Shown: one piece after another, positions 1 through 8,071 of the stretch
How positions within the stretch are numbered: position 1 is the first letter of the stretch
How the letters are laid out: each line of letters opens with the position of its first letter
From: Streptomyces californicus
Lineage (GTDB): Bacteria; Actinomycetota; Actinomycetes; Streptomycetales; Streptomycetaceae
NCBI RefSeq assembly: GCF_000717645.1
Contig: NZ_JNZZ01000008.1
Coordinates: forward strand, 310,001-374,000
Direction of reading: 5' to 3'
DNA: 64,000 nt
The notes under the pieces: generated by a model
The model's input: only the letters and a program-made list of their open reading frames with translations
Databases searched by the model: none
What the model was told of the DNA's origin: nothing
Position numbers and translations under genes: made by a program

Positions 1-565
1 TCTTGCCGAGCTCCTCCTCGACCTGGATCGCGTACTTCAGCTCGCGGACCTTGCGGCCGAGCGTCTGCTGCGTGGCCTCAGCGACCTTCTCCGGGTCGTC
101 GCCCGCCTCCTCGACGAAGACGTTCTTCACGTACTGCTGGGTGAGGGTCGACGCGCCCTGCGCGGTCCCGCCCGCCTGTACGTTCCGGTTCATCGCGCGC
201 AGGATGCCCTTGAGGTCCACCGCGCCGTGCTCGTAGAAGCGGGAGTCCTCGATCGCGATGATCGCGGACTGCATGTACGGCGAGATCTCCTTGAGCGGGA
301 CGACCGTGCGGTCCCGGGAGTACACCGTGGCGATGGTGCCGCCGTCGCGGTCCTGGATCGTGGTCCGCTGGCTGAGCGGCGGAGTCTTGAGGTTGGAGGG
401 GATCTCGTCGAAGCCTTCGACCGTCCCCTTCGCGGCGAGCCCCAGCGCTCCGGCTGCTGGCAGCGCGATGCCTGCCAGTACAGCTCCGGAGAGCGCGGCG
501 ACACCGAGGAACTTGGCGGCCTGCTGGGTCGTGGTGAGACCCCCGCCCGAGCGCTTTTTTGGCAT
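1..565 (-). CDS. Class A penicillin-binding protein, N-terminal part (runs off window)
   Basis: Bifunctional peptidoglycan glycosyltransferase/transpeptidase anchored in the membrane; only the first 188 codons are in the window. It starts at the ATG at 565. A basic MPKKR leader is followed by a hydrophobic segment at about residues 17-47, the signal anchor. The glycosyltransferase (PF00912) signatures are visible: EDSRFYEHGAVD at 106-117, whose first Glu is the expected catalytic residue, and STLTQQYVKN at 139-148, the second conserved block. The transpeptidase domain lies outside. It is transcribed away from wblA across a 680-bp gap, the same arrangement I recall for SCO3580/SCO3579 in S. 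coelicolor. Family assignment is firm; which class A paralogue cannot be told. Confidence 0.92.
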   Translation of the reverse strand, partial: MPKKRSGGGLTTTQQAAKFLGVAALSGAVLAGIALPAAGALGLAAKGTVEGFDEIPSNLKTPPLSQRTTIQDRDGGTIATVYSRDRTVVPLKEISPYMQSAIIAIEDSRFYEHGAVDLKGILRAMNRNVQAGGTAQGASTLTQQYVKNVFVEEAGDDPEKVAEATQQTLGRKVRELKYAIQVEEELGK

Positions 566-1247
566 GGGGGCAGCCTAACCAGTTGTGATGAACGTTTCGT
601 AGGAGCAAGGGCCCATCGGAGCGTTCGCGTACCAGACCGTGACATCCGAGTGGGCCGGTCGGCCGATCGGCCCGCTGTCGGCCGTCTGTCGGCGGGGTCT
701 TCTCGCCCGTCTCGCCCTGACCTGTTCCGGGGAATCGACGGTCACCTCTGCGACCACTTCCGCGCACCCGCGTCATCGGGAAGCGCCGGACGTGCGGGCA
801 AGCGGGCGTGCGGCGGCTACCTTCCCATTCGCCGGACAGGCGGGCAGGCGTTGGCCTAAGCTGCTCTCAACTGTCACAGCAGTCCGGTTGCGTAGCAAGT
901 CCCCTGCCACCCCATGCGCATCTTCTGGTCATTCTTCGTCTGACCGATGAACAACCGCATCGCCCTTCATCCCGACAACGAGGCGCTCCCGAAATCGCCT
1001 TGTATGTCGGGAGAAGTCCCTTGCGATTCATGTGCACTGTCCATTTTTCGCAGGGATAGTCGCGCATGTCCTCCGCTCACTCCCCTGGGTGATCTGCCGC
1101 ATACGCATAGTCCGTTCGGACCATTCAAGATTGGGCCCGAAGGGGGTGTTGTGCTGTCCCGGCCTTCCGTAACGTCCACGACTGGCAGCGGTGAATATGC
1201 CGCTGCCGCCGTGGGGGAGCCTCGATTCGGGAGAGGACGGCGCCGGC
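566..1247. other. Gene-free region upstream of wblA with a 5' UTR hairpin
   Basis: This 682-bp divergent intergenic region separates the PBP gene from wblA and must carry both promoters. I see no credible gene in it. A perfect 8-bp inverted repeat, ggcagcgg at 1184-1191 and ccgctgcc at 1200-1207 with an 8-nt loop, lies 40 bp before the wblA start and could be a regulatory hairpin in the leader. Long upstream regions are common for developmental regulators of this family. No operator was identified. Confidence 0.4.
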
Positions 1248-1598
1248 ATGGGCTGGGTAACCGACTGGAGTGCGCAGGCAGCCTGCCGCACTACCGATCC
1301 GGATGAACTGTTCGTACAAGGGGCAGCGCAGAACAGAGCCAAGGCGGTGTGCACCGGATGCCCGGTGCGGACCGAGTGCCTGGCCGACGCGCTGGACAAT
1401 CGCGTCGAGTTCGGCGTGTGGGGCGGCATGACGGAGCGGGAACGCCGTGCGCTGCTGCGCCGCCGGCCGACCGTCACGTCCTGGCGCCGACTGCTGGAGA
1501 CCGCGCGCAGCGAGTACGAGCGGTCGACCGGCATCCTGCCCGGAGTCATCGGGCTGGAGGACGAGGAGCTGCACGAGACGTACGCCGCGGCGGGGTAG
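1248..1598 (+). CDS. wblA: WhiB-family iron-sulfur regulator WblA
   Basis: WhiB-like protein of 116 residues. The four cluster ligands are C13, C35, C38 and C44 (C...CxxC...C pattern), followed by the GVWGG turn at 56-60 and the basic RRALLRRRP stretch that binds DNA or a sigma factor. I start it at the ATG at 1248 (MGWVTDWSAQ), which matches the WblA start I know from S. coelicolor; an in-frame ATG at 1191 would add 19 residues lying in the leader hairpin. WblA is a global regulator of aerial-hypha differentiation and a repressor of antibiotic production. It is monocistronic, facing the two ATPase genes. Identity rests on near-identity to remembered SCO3579 and on the neighbouring PBP. Confidence 0.95.
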   Translation: MGWVTDWSAQAACRTTDPDELFVQGAAQNRAKAVCTGCPVRTECLADALDNRVEFGVWGGMTERERRALLRRRPTVTSWRRLLETARSEYERSTGILPGVIGLEDEELHETYAAAG

Positions 1599-1798
1599 GC
1601 GCAGGCTGCCGACGGGAGCACGGGTGGGCGCGGACCGTCGGCGAGCGGCGGACCGCCGGGAAGAGCACGGATACGGGTAGGCGCGGGCGCCGCCGCCGAG
1701 TCCGGTCCGCACGCGGGCCGCGCACCGACGGCGCGCCGGGCCCCGTCCATGCCAGGGCGCGCCGGAGCGCCGTCCATGTCCGGGCGGGCCGTTGGCCG

Positions 1799-3391
1799 TT
1801 ACGCCGCTCCGGCCGGGGCCGGTGCGGAACCGCCCGCGAGACGGTGGCCGATGGCCCGGAGGCCGTCCAGATCGTGTACGTCGCCGGGCAGCGCCGCCAC
1901 GGCCGTCACCGCCACCTCGGGGTGGAGCGCGGTGAACTGGTCGCGGGTGCGTTCCTCGCGGGCGACGACCTGCATACGCTCGGCGTGCAGGCGCAGCAGA
2001 CCCGCCGTCAGTTCCTCGATGCCGATGACCTCGGCCGCCGCGTCCGTGCCGGACGTCGGCTCATCCGCTCCGGGCGCGGCCTCGGTCACGTCGGACGCGT
2101 CCGGTACGCCGTCGTTGTCGTGGGGTTCATCGCTCGCGCCGCCCACCGTGTCGGGCGCGTCCGTCGTCGTTGCGTCTGTCGTGTCCTGGTGGTCGGCTGC
2201 GGGCTCGGGCCCGGACGCCTGCCCGGCGGCCTCGGGGGAGAGGGGCGGCTCGGTCGGTCCGGATGCGGTGAGGGCCGGGTCGGGGGCTTCCCGGTCACCA
2301 AGGCCAGCTTTCCCGGCCTCCTGATCCACAATGCGGGCGTCGTCAAGATTTTCCGCGGCCGTCAACGCCTGCTCCGCCGAGAGCCGCGCGGCCTCGCTGC
2401 CGTGCACGCGGTTGAGGACCAGACCCGCCAGCGGCATGTCCTCGGCGGCCAGCCGCTCCACGAAGTAGGCGGCCTCGCGCAGCGCGTCCCGCTCCGGCGT
2501 CGCCACCACGAGGAAGGCCGTGCCGGGCGCCTGGAGCAGCTTGTACGTGGCGTCCGCGCGGCTGCGGAAGCCGCCGAACATGGTGTCCATCGCGGCGACG
2601 AACGTCTGGACGTCCCGCAGGAACTGACCGCCCAGCAGCTTTCCGAGCGTGCCGCTCATCATCGACATGCCGACGTTCAGGAACTTCATCCCGGCCCGGC
2701 CGCCCACCTTCGCCGGCGCCATCAGCAAGCGGATGAACTTGCCGTCCAGGAAGGACCCCAGCCGCTTCGGCGCGTCCAGGAAATCCAGCGCGGAGCGCGA
2801 GGGCGGGGTGTCGACGATGATCAGGTCCCACTCGTCGCGCGCCCGCAGCTGCCCGAGTTTCTCCATCGCCATGTACTCCTGCGTACCGGCGAACCCGGCC
2901 GACAGGGACTGGTAGAAGGGGTTCTCCAGGATGGCCTTCGCCCGCTCGGCGTCCGCGTGCGCCTCGACGGTCTCGTCGAAGGTCCGCTTCATGTCGAGCA
3001 TCATCGCGTGCAGTTCGCCCTCGCCCGTGATGCCGTCGACCTGCCGGGGGACGTTGTCCAGCTGGTCGATGCCCATGGACTGGGCGAGCCGGCGGGCCGG
3101 GTCGATGGTGAGGACGACGGCCTTCCGGCCGCGCTCGGCGGCCCGTACACCGAGGGCGGCGGCCGTCGTGGTCTTGCCGACCCCGCCGGAGCCGCAGCAG
3201 ACGACGATCCGGATGCCCGGGTCGTCCAGCAGCGCGTCGACGTCGAGGGAGGTGCCGGTGTCCGGGGCCGTGCCGTGGCCCGCGGCCTTACCGGAAGGGC
3301 CCGCTCCGTAAGCCGTAGCCGCGTCCCTGTCTCTGTCCTCGTCCCTGTCCGTGGTCGTTCCCGTCCCCGCGCCCGACGTGTCCGCGCTCAT
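1799..3391 (-). CDS. ArsA/Get3-like ATPase, second of a coupled pair, with acidic insert
   Basis: P-loop ATPase of the ArsA/GET3 family, 530 residues. A disordered Asp/Thr/Gly-rich leader of about 55 residues precedes the P-loop GSGGVGKTT at 67-75; the first position that is usually the signature lysine is Ser68 here. The switch region reads DTPPSRSALDFLDAP. After the ATPase core comes roughly 110 residues of low-complexity Pro/Ala/Asp/Thr/Glu-rich sequence and then a short helical tail. The ATG at 3391 overlaps the stop of the upstream ATPase gene as ATGA, so the two are translationally coupled and probably form a heteromeric complex. Actinobacteria carry such pairs widely; arsenite transport is not implied because no arsenic genes are nearby. 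Substrate unknown. Confidence 0.85.
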   Translation of the reverse strand: MSADTSGAGTGTTTDRDEDRDRDAATAYGAGPSGKAAGHGTAPDTGTSLDVDALLDDPGIRIVVCCGSGGVGKTTTAAALGVRAAERGRKAVVLTIDPARRLAQSMGIDQLDNVPRQVDGITGEGELHAMMLDMKRTFDETVEAHADAERAKAILENPFYQSLSAGFAGTQEYMAMEKLGQLRARDEWDLIIVDTPPSRSALDFLDAPKRLGSFLDGKFIRLLMAPAKVGGRAGMKFLNVGMSMMSGTLGKLLGGQFLRDVQTFVAAMDTMFGGFRSRADATYKLLQAPGTAFLVVATPERDALREAAYFVERLAAEDMPLAGLVLNRVHGSEAARLSAEQALTAAENLDDARIVDQEAGKAGLGDREAPDPALTASGPTEPPLSPEAAGQASGPEPAADHQDTTDATTTDAPDTVGGASDEPHDNDGVPDASDVTEAAPGADEPTSGTDAAAEVIGIEELTAGLLRLHAERMQVVAREERTRDQFTALHPEVAVTAVAALPGDVHDLDGLRAIGHRLAGGSAPAPAGAA

Positions 3392-4362
3392 GCGTCCCCC
3401 TCCTGCCCCGCGCCCTGCTTGCGGAGCTCCGTGGCCAGGTCGTGCAGCGCGGCGAGGTCCACCCCGTCGCCCATCAGGGGCAGCTCGGCCGTCGGCAGGC
3501 CCAGCCCGGCCAGGACCGCGCGCTGCTCCCGCTCCAGACCGACCCGCTCGGCGTGCTCGGCCGCCTGCTCGACCAGGGGGCGTACGAGAGCGGCGGAACC
3601 GGTCACTCCGGCCCGGGTCAGCGCCTTGGCGATCTCCTTGCGGCGGCCGCCGGCGGCGGTGCGCAGGGCGTCCTCGTCCAGCAGATGCGGGCGGACCATG
3701 TTCACGAAGACGCTGCCCACGGGCAGTTCGGCGGCGCGCAGCTCGGCGATGCCGTCCGCGGTCTCCTGGACCGGCATCTCCTCCAGGAGCGTGACCAGGT
3801 GGACCGCGGTCTGCGGCGACTTCAGGACCCGCATCACCGCCTGCGCCTGGTTGTGTATCGGGCCGATCTTCGCCAGCCCGGCCACCTCGTCGTTGACGTT
3901 GAGGAAGCGGGTGATCCGGCCGGTCGGCGGGGCGTCCATGATCACGTGGTCGTAGACGAACCGGCCCTGCTTGTCCTTGCGGCGTACGGCTTCGCACGCC
4001 TTGCCGGTCAGCAGCACGTCCCGCACACCGGGCGCGATGGTGGTGGCGAAGTCGATCGCGCCGAGCTTCTTGAGGGCCCGGCCGGCGCCGCCGAGCCTGT
4101 AGAACATCTGGAGGTAGTCGAGGAGCGCGAGCTCGGCGTCGATCGCCAGCGCGTACACCTCGCCACCGCCCGGCGCGACGGCGATCTTGCGCTCCTCGTA
4201 GGGAAGCGCGTCGGAACCGAAGAGCTGGGCGATGCCCTGCCTGCCCTCGACCTCGACGAGGAGGGTGCGCCTGCCCTCGGTCGCGAGGGCGAGCGCGAGG
4301 GCGGCGGCGACCGTGGTCTTACCGGTACCGCCCTTGCCGCTGACGACCTGGAACCTGCTCAC
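3388..4362 (-). CDS. ArsA/Get3-like ATPase, first of a coupled pair
   Basis: Deviant Walker A ATPase of 324 residues. The full intradimer signature GKGGTGKTT is at 9-17, and the switch II-like DAPPTGRITRFL resembles the DTAPTGHTLRFL of Get3. There is no obvious tail-anchor-binding cysteine pair. It starts at ATG 4362, only 72 bp from the divergent DUF4177 gene, and its stop overlaps the start of the second ATPase by 4 bp. Its intact signature lysine contrasts with the Ser of its partner, which suggests the two subunits are not equivalent. Function in actinobacteria is not established; a role in membrane-protein targeting or in spore/wall maturation next to wblA would be inference. Confidence 0.87.
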   Translation of the reverse strand: MSRFQVVSGKGGTGKTTVAAALALALATEGRRTLLVEVEGRQGIAQLFGSDALPYEERKIAVAPGGGEVYALAIDAELALLDYLQMFYRLGGAGRALKKLGAIDFATTIAPGVRDVLLTGKACEAVRRKDKQGRFVYDHVIMDAPPTGRITRFLNVNDEVAGLAKIGPIHNQAQAVMRVLKSPQTAVHLVTLLEEMPVQETADGIAELRAAELPVGSVFVNMVRPHLLDEDALRTAAGGRRKEIAKALTRAGVTGSAALVRPLVEQAAEHAERVGLEREQRAVLAGLGLPTAELPLMGDGVDLAALHDLATELRKQGAGQEGDA

Positions 4363-4434
4363 GTATTCGAGCCTAACCAGTCAGGCCCCGGCCTACGCAC
4401 GGGACCGTACGTGCCAGGCGTTACAGTCGGGCCC

Positions 4435-4593
4435 ATGACCAAGTGGGAATACGCGACCGTGCCCCTTCTCGTGCACGCGACCAAGCAGATTCTGGACACC
4501 TGGGGCGAGGACGGCTGGGAGCTGGTCCAGGTCGTTCCCGGCCCGAACAACCCCGAGCAGCTCGTGGCCTACCTGAAGCGGGAGAAGGCGTAG
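4435..4593 (+). CDS. Small DUF4177-family protein
   Basis: A 52-residue protein, MTKWEYATVPLLVHATKQ... ending in YLKREKA. The pattern 'KWEY.TVPLL' plus 'WGEDGWELVQVVPGPNN' is the signature of the small DUF4177 family, a single beta-beta-alpha-like unit of unknown function. The start is ATG 4435. Its TAG stop shares one base with the GTG start of the RidA gene, so it leads a two-gene operon. It faces away from the ATPase pair. Nothing indicates secretion or metal binding. Confidence 0.8.
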   Translation: MTKWEYATVPLLVHATKQILDTWGEDGWELVQVVPGPNNPEQLVAYLKREKA

Positions 4594-5063
4594 TGGCGGG
4601 CGCCGTCGAATCGCGCCTCGCCGAACTGGGCCTGACCCTGCCCGCCGTCGTACCGCCGCTGGCCTCGTACCAGCCGGCCGTGCGGTCCGGGGTGTACGTG
4701 TACACCTCGGGCCAGCTCCCGATGGTGGACGGCAAGCTCGCCGTCACCGGCAAGGTCGGCGCCGAGGTCACGCCGGACGAGGCGAAGGAGCTCGCGAAGA
4801 CGTGCGCGCTCAACGCCCTGGCCGCCGTGAAGTCGGTCGCCGGCGACCTGGACCGGATCAAGCGCGTCGTGAAGGTCGTGGGCTTCGTCGCCTCGGCCTC
4901 CGACTTCACCGGCCAGCCCGCCGTGATCAACGGAGCCAGCGAGCTGCTGGGCGAGGTCCTGGGCGACAAGGGCGTGCACGCCCGGAGCGCCGTGGGCGTC
5001 GCCGTGCTGCCGCTGGACGCCCCGGTCGAGGTCGAGGTCCAGGTGGAGCTCGTCGAGGGCTGA
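4593..5063 (+). CDS. RidA/YjgF-family protein
   Basis: A 156-residue protein of the YjgF/YER057c/UK114 superfamily, subgroup with the chorismate-mutase-like trimeric fold. Recognisable features are YTSGQLPMVDGKLAVTGKVG in the N-terminal half, the long helix with CALNALAAVKS, and the C-terminal HARSAVGVAVLPLDAPVEVE, where the Arg occupies the usual carboxylate-binding position. RidA proteins hydrolyse reactive enamine/imine intermediates of PLP enzymes; members of this subgroup do not all have the activity. It starts with GTG at 4593, overlapping the preceding stop. A strong terminator follows at 5212-5245. Confidence 0.85.
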   Translation: MAGAVESRLAELGLTLPAVVPPLASYQPAVRSGVYVYTSGQLPMVDGKLAVTGKVGAEVTPDEAKELAKTCALNALAAVKSVAGDLDRIKRVVKVVGFVASASDFTGQPAVINGASELLGEVLGDKGVHARSAVGVAVLPLDAPVEVEVQVELVEG

Positions 5064-5211
5064 GCCCTTCCGGCCGCACGGCTGCGGGAGCCTGGACGAG
5101 GCGTCGGCGGTCACCGCGGTCGAGGAGCCTCCCCGCCCGTACGACCGCCTTCACACGGCTTTCCCGTCCCCGCGGCCTGCTGTCCGTGCGGCCTCCGCCG
5201 TCCAGCCCTTC

Positions 5212-5245
5212 CGATCCCGCCCGGTCCCGCGACCGGGCGGGATCG
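5212..5245 (+). terminator. Intrinsic-type terminator after the RidA operon
   Basis: Perfect 15-bp inverted repeat, cgatcccgcccggtc against gaccgggcgggatcg, with a 4-nt ccgc loop. There is no U-tract, as is common in Streptomyces. It sits 150 bp after the RidA stop and before the NUDIX gene. Confidence 0.7.
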
Positions 5246-5326
5246 CGTGTGTACGGGGCATGTCGGGGCGCTGTGACGTTCCGGGAGACTCTCGAACATC
5301 GGCGCGGTTCCGGATAGCCTCCGGCC

Positions 5327-6259
5327 ATGTCCCAAGGTCAGTGGTACCCCCCGGAATGGCCCGACCGGATCAGGGCCCTCGCCGCCGGTGAGCTGACGGC
5401 CGCCGCCCCTCGGCGGGCCGCCACCGTGATGCTGCTGCGCGACCCGGGCACGGAGAGCGGCGCGGCAGGCGGTGTGCCGGGCGATGTGACCGGCGGTGTG
5501 ACCGGCCCCCTCGTGCACATGCTGCGGCGGCGGACCTCCATGGCGTTCGCCGGAGGCGCGTACGCCTATCCGGGTGGCGGGGTCGATCCGCGCGACGACG
5601 ACCGGCTGATCGGGTGGGCCGGGCCCCCGTTGGAGCAGTGGGCCGCCCGGCTCGGCGTGGCGACGGTCACCGAGGCGCAGGCCGTCGTCTGCGCGGCGGT
5701 GCGCGAGACGTTCGAGGAGGCGGGCGTCCTGCTCGCCGGGCCGACCGCCGGGTCCGTCGTCGGCGACACGACCGGGGACGACTGGGAGGCCGACCGGGAG
5801 GCGCTGGTCGCCCGGGACCTGTCGTTCGCCGAGTTCTTGGATCGGCGCGGTCTGGTGCTGCGCTCGGACCTGCTGGGCGCCTGGGCGCGGTGGATCACCC
5901 CGGAGTTCGAACCGCGCCGGTACGACACCTGGTTCTTCGTCGCCGCGCTCCCCGAGGGGCAGCGCACCCGGGACGTATCCACCGAGGCCGACCGTACGGA
6001 GTGGATCGCCCCCGCCGAGGCCGCCCGCCGCTACGACGCGGGCGAGCTGCTGATGATGCCGCCCACCGTGACCACGCTGCGGGCCCTCACGCCGTACGGG
6101 ACGGCCGCCGAGGCGCTCGGGGCCGCCGAGGACCAGGACATGACGCCGGTCCTGGCCCAGGCCCGGCTGGAGGGCGACGAGCTCGTGCTGAGCTGGCCGG
6201 GTCACGACGAGTTCACCAAGCACGTGCCCGCCGCGGGCGCCGGGGGTGGTGGGGCATGA
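5327..6259 (+). CDS. NUDIX hydrolase
   Basis: Hydrolase of 310 residues acting on a nucleoside-diphosphate-linked substrate that cannot be named from sequence. The NUDIX fold begins with TVMLLRD and the box is GGGVDPRDDDR followed, after a family-typical insertion, by CAAVRETFEEAGVLL, whose RETFEEAG part carries the metal-binding Glu residues. The later WITPEFEPRRYDTWFFVAAL block is characteristic of the large actinobacterial NUDIX group. Start ATG 5327. Its stop overlaps the start of the metallo-beta-lactamase-fold gene as ATGA, so the two are coupled. Substrate unknown. Confidence 0.85.
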   Translation: MSQGQWYPPEWPDRIRALAAGELTAAAPRRAATVMLLRDPGTESGAAGGVPGDVTGGVTGPLVHMLRRRTSMAFAGGAYAYPGGGVDPRDDDRLIGWAGPPLEQWAARLGVATVTEAQAVVCAAVRETFEEAGVLLAGPTAGSVVGDTTGDDWEADREALVARDLSFAEFLDRRGLVLRSDLLGAWARWITPEFEPRRYDTWFFVAALPEGQRTRDVSTEADRTEWIAPAEAARRYDAGELLMMPPTVTTLRALTPYGTAAEALGAAEDQDMTPVLAQARLEGDELVLSWPGHDEFTKHVPAAGAGGGGA

Positions 6260-7086
6260 CCGATGCGGCAGCGCTGCCCGGACAGCCGCGCGGAACCGTC
6301 CACTCCGGTCCCGCGACCGCCCGTACGGTCAACGTCCTCGCGCCCAACCCGTCCGCGATGACGCTGGACGGCACGAACACCTGGATCGTGGCCGAGCCCG
6401 ACTCCGCCTTCGCCGTCGTGATCGATCCCGGGCCGCTCGACGACGTACACCTGAGGGCCGTGATCGACGCGGTGGAGCGGGGCGGGCGGCGCGTGGGGCT
6501 GACGCTGCTCACCCACGGGCACCCCGACCACGCGGAGGGCGCAGGCCGGTTCGCGGAGCTGACGGGGACGAAGGTGCGGGCCCTGGACGCGGCGCTCCGG
6601 CTGGGCGACGAGGGCCTGGCGGCGGGTGACGTGATCACGACGGGCGGCCTGGAGCTGCGGGTGGTGCCGACGCCGGGGCACACCGCGGACTCGCTCTCGT
6701 TCCATCTGCCCGCCGACCGGGCGGTGCTGACGGGCGACACGATCCTCGGGCGCGGTACGACGGTGGTCGCGCACCCGGACGGGCGGCTCGGCGACTACCT
6801 GGACTCGCTGCGGCGGCTGCGCTCGCTGACCGTCGACGACGGCGTCCACACGGTGCTGCCGGGCCACGGGCCGGTCCTGGAGGACGCGCAGGGGGCGGTG
6901 GAGTTCTACCTGGCCCACCGCGCGCACCGGCTGGCCCAGGTGGAGACGGCGGTGGAGGCCGGGCACCGTACGCCGTCGGAGGTGGTGGCGGCGGTCTACG
7001 CCGACGTGGACCGCTCCCTGTGGCCGGCCGCCGAACTGTCGGTACGGGCACAGCTGGAGTACCTCGCCGGACACGGGCTCATCTAG
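6256..7086 (+). CDS. Metallo-beta-lactamase-fold hydrolase
   Basis: A 276-residue MBL-fold enzyme, probably cytosolic, of the RNase Z/LACTB2-like group. The metal site THGHPDHAEGA (HxHxDH) is at about 93-103, with the downstream ligands in GHTADSLSF, TGDTILG and LPGHGP. The N-terminal NPSAMTLDGTNTW motif is typical of the LACTB2-like branch, some members of which are endoribonucleases. It begins at ATG 6256 overlapping the NUDIX stop, and ends just before a bidirectional terminator shared with crp. A two-enzyme detoxification or RNA/nucleotide role is plausible but unproven. Confidence 0.87.
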   Translation: MTDAAALPGQPRGTVHSGPATARTVNVLAPNPSAMTLDGTNTWIVAEPDSAFAVVIDPGPLDDVHLRAVIDAVERGGRRVGLTLLTHGHPDHAEGAGRFAELTGTKVRALDAALRLGDEGLAAGDVITTGGLELRVVPTPGHTADSLSFHLPADRAVLTGDTILGRGTTVVAHPDGRLGDYLDSLRRLRSLTVDDGVHTVLPGHGPVLEDAQGAVEFYLAHRAHRLAQVETAVEAGHRTPSEVVAAVYADVDRSLWPAAELSVRAQLEYLAGHGLI

Positions 7087-7107
7087 AAGCGCCCCGGGCG
7101 TGGAACG

Positions 7108-7162
7108 GGGAGGGCCCCGCCGACGGACGTACGGTACGTACTCCGGTCGGCGGGGCCCTCCC
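7108..7162. terminator. Bidirectional terminator between MBL-fold gene and crp
   Basis: Perfect 17-bp inverted repeat, gggagggccccgccgac at 7108-7124 and its complement at 7146-7162, between convergent genes. The loop itself contains the palindrome acgtacggtacgt-like sequence. Able to act in both directions. Confidence 0.85.
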
Positions 7163-7212
7163 GTCGGGTCTCACATCACGCGCACCGCTGCGGATACCGC
7201 GGGGACCGGGGG

Positions 7213-7887
7213 TCAGCGCGAACGCTTCGCCAGCCGCTCCACGTCCAGCAGGATGACCGCACGGGCCTCCAGACGGAGCCAGCCGCGGCCCGCGAAGTCC
7301 GCCAGCGCCTTGTTGACCGTCTCGCGGGAGGCGCCGACCAGCTGGGCCAGCTCCTCCTGGGTGAGGTCGTGCACGACGTGGATGCCTTCCTCGGACTGCA
7401 CGCCGAAGCGGCGCGACAGGTCCAGGAGGGCGCGGGCGACACGGCCGGGCACGTCGGAGAAGACCAGGTCGGACATCTGGTCGTTGGTCTTGCGCAGGCG
7501 CCGGGCGACCGCGCGCAGCAGGGCGGTGGCCACCTCGGGCCGGGCGTTCAGCCAGGGCTGCAGGTCGCCGTGGCCGAGGCCGAGCAGCTTGACCTCGGTC
7601 AGCGCGGAGGCGGTCGCCGTACGGGGGCCCGGGTCGAAGAGCGACAGCTCGCCGATCAGCTCGCCGGGGCCGAGCACGGCCAGCATGTTCTCGCGCCCGT
7701 CGGGCGAGGTGCGGTGGAGCTTCACCTTGCCCTCGGTGACCACGTACAGGCGGTCACCCTGGTCGCCCTCGTGGAACAGCGCGTCTCCGCGGGCGAGGGT
7801 CACCTCACTCATCGAGGCGCGGAGCTCCGCGGCCTGCTCGTCATCGAGCGCCGCGAAAAGCGGGGCGCGCCGCAGAACGTCGTCCAC
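7213..7887 (-). CDS. crp: Crp/Fnr-family transcription regulator (cAMP receptor protein)
   Basis: A 224-residue Crp. The N-terminal cyclic-nucleotide domain (about 15-125) contains GELSLFDPGPRTATASA, in which the Glu, Arg and Thr match the cAMP phosphate-binding cassette. A dimer helix follows, then a winged helix-turn-helix with TQEELAQLVGASRETVNKAL as recognition unit. Crp is a global regulator of germination, development and antibiotic biosynthesis in Streptomyces. It starts at ATG 7887 with GGAGAG upstream and is divergent from nth. A Crp-like palindrome at 7950-7965 sits in its promoter region, suggesting autoregulation. The position relative to nth matches SCO3571. Confidence 0.94.
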   Translation of the reverse strand: MDDVLRRAPLFAALDDEQAAELRASMSEVTLARGDALFHEGDQGDRLYVVTEGKVKLHRTSPDGRENMLAVLGPGELIGELSLFDPGPRTATASALTEVKLLGLGHGDLQPWLNARPEVATALLRAVARRLRKTNDQMSDLVFSDVPGRVARALLDLSRRFGVQSEEGIHVVHDLTQEELAQLVGASRETVNKALADFAGRGWLRLEARAVILLDVERLAKRSR

Positions 7888-7949
7888 GAGTTCTCTCCTT
7901 GTCGGCCTGTTCCGGAAACCGTGGTCCCCATCATGCCGGACGGTAAAAC

Positions 7950-7965
7950 AGTGCGATCAATCACA
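7950..7965. promoter_or_regulatory. Candidate Crp operator between crp and nth
   Basis: The sequence agtgcgatcaatcaca fits GTG-N8-CAC and matches 8 of the 10 fixed positions of the classical TGTGA-N6-TCACA. It lies 63 bp upstream of the crp start in the divergent crp/nth region, a sensible place for autoregulation. Prediction only. Confidence 0.4.
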
Positions 7966-8071
7966 AACCAGTTTGACGCACGGGCGGGGCGGAACCTACG
8001 GCAGGGGTCCGATCGGGGGCGGAAACACCAGGACAGCCGTGGTTGTCCGTGCCTGGCTCTAGGCTGGCCGG

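Noticed and set aside
1799..4362. Arsenic resistance operon
   Set aside because: No arsB, arsC or arsR nearby; the ATPase pair is a general actinobacterial feature.
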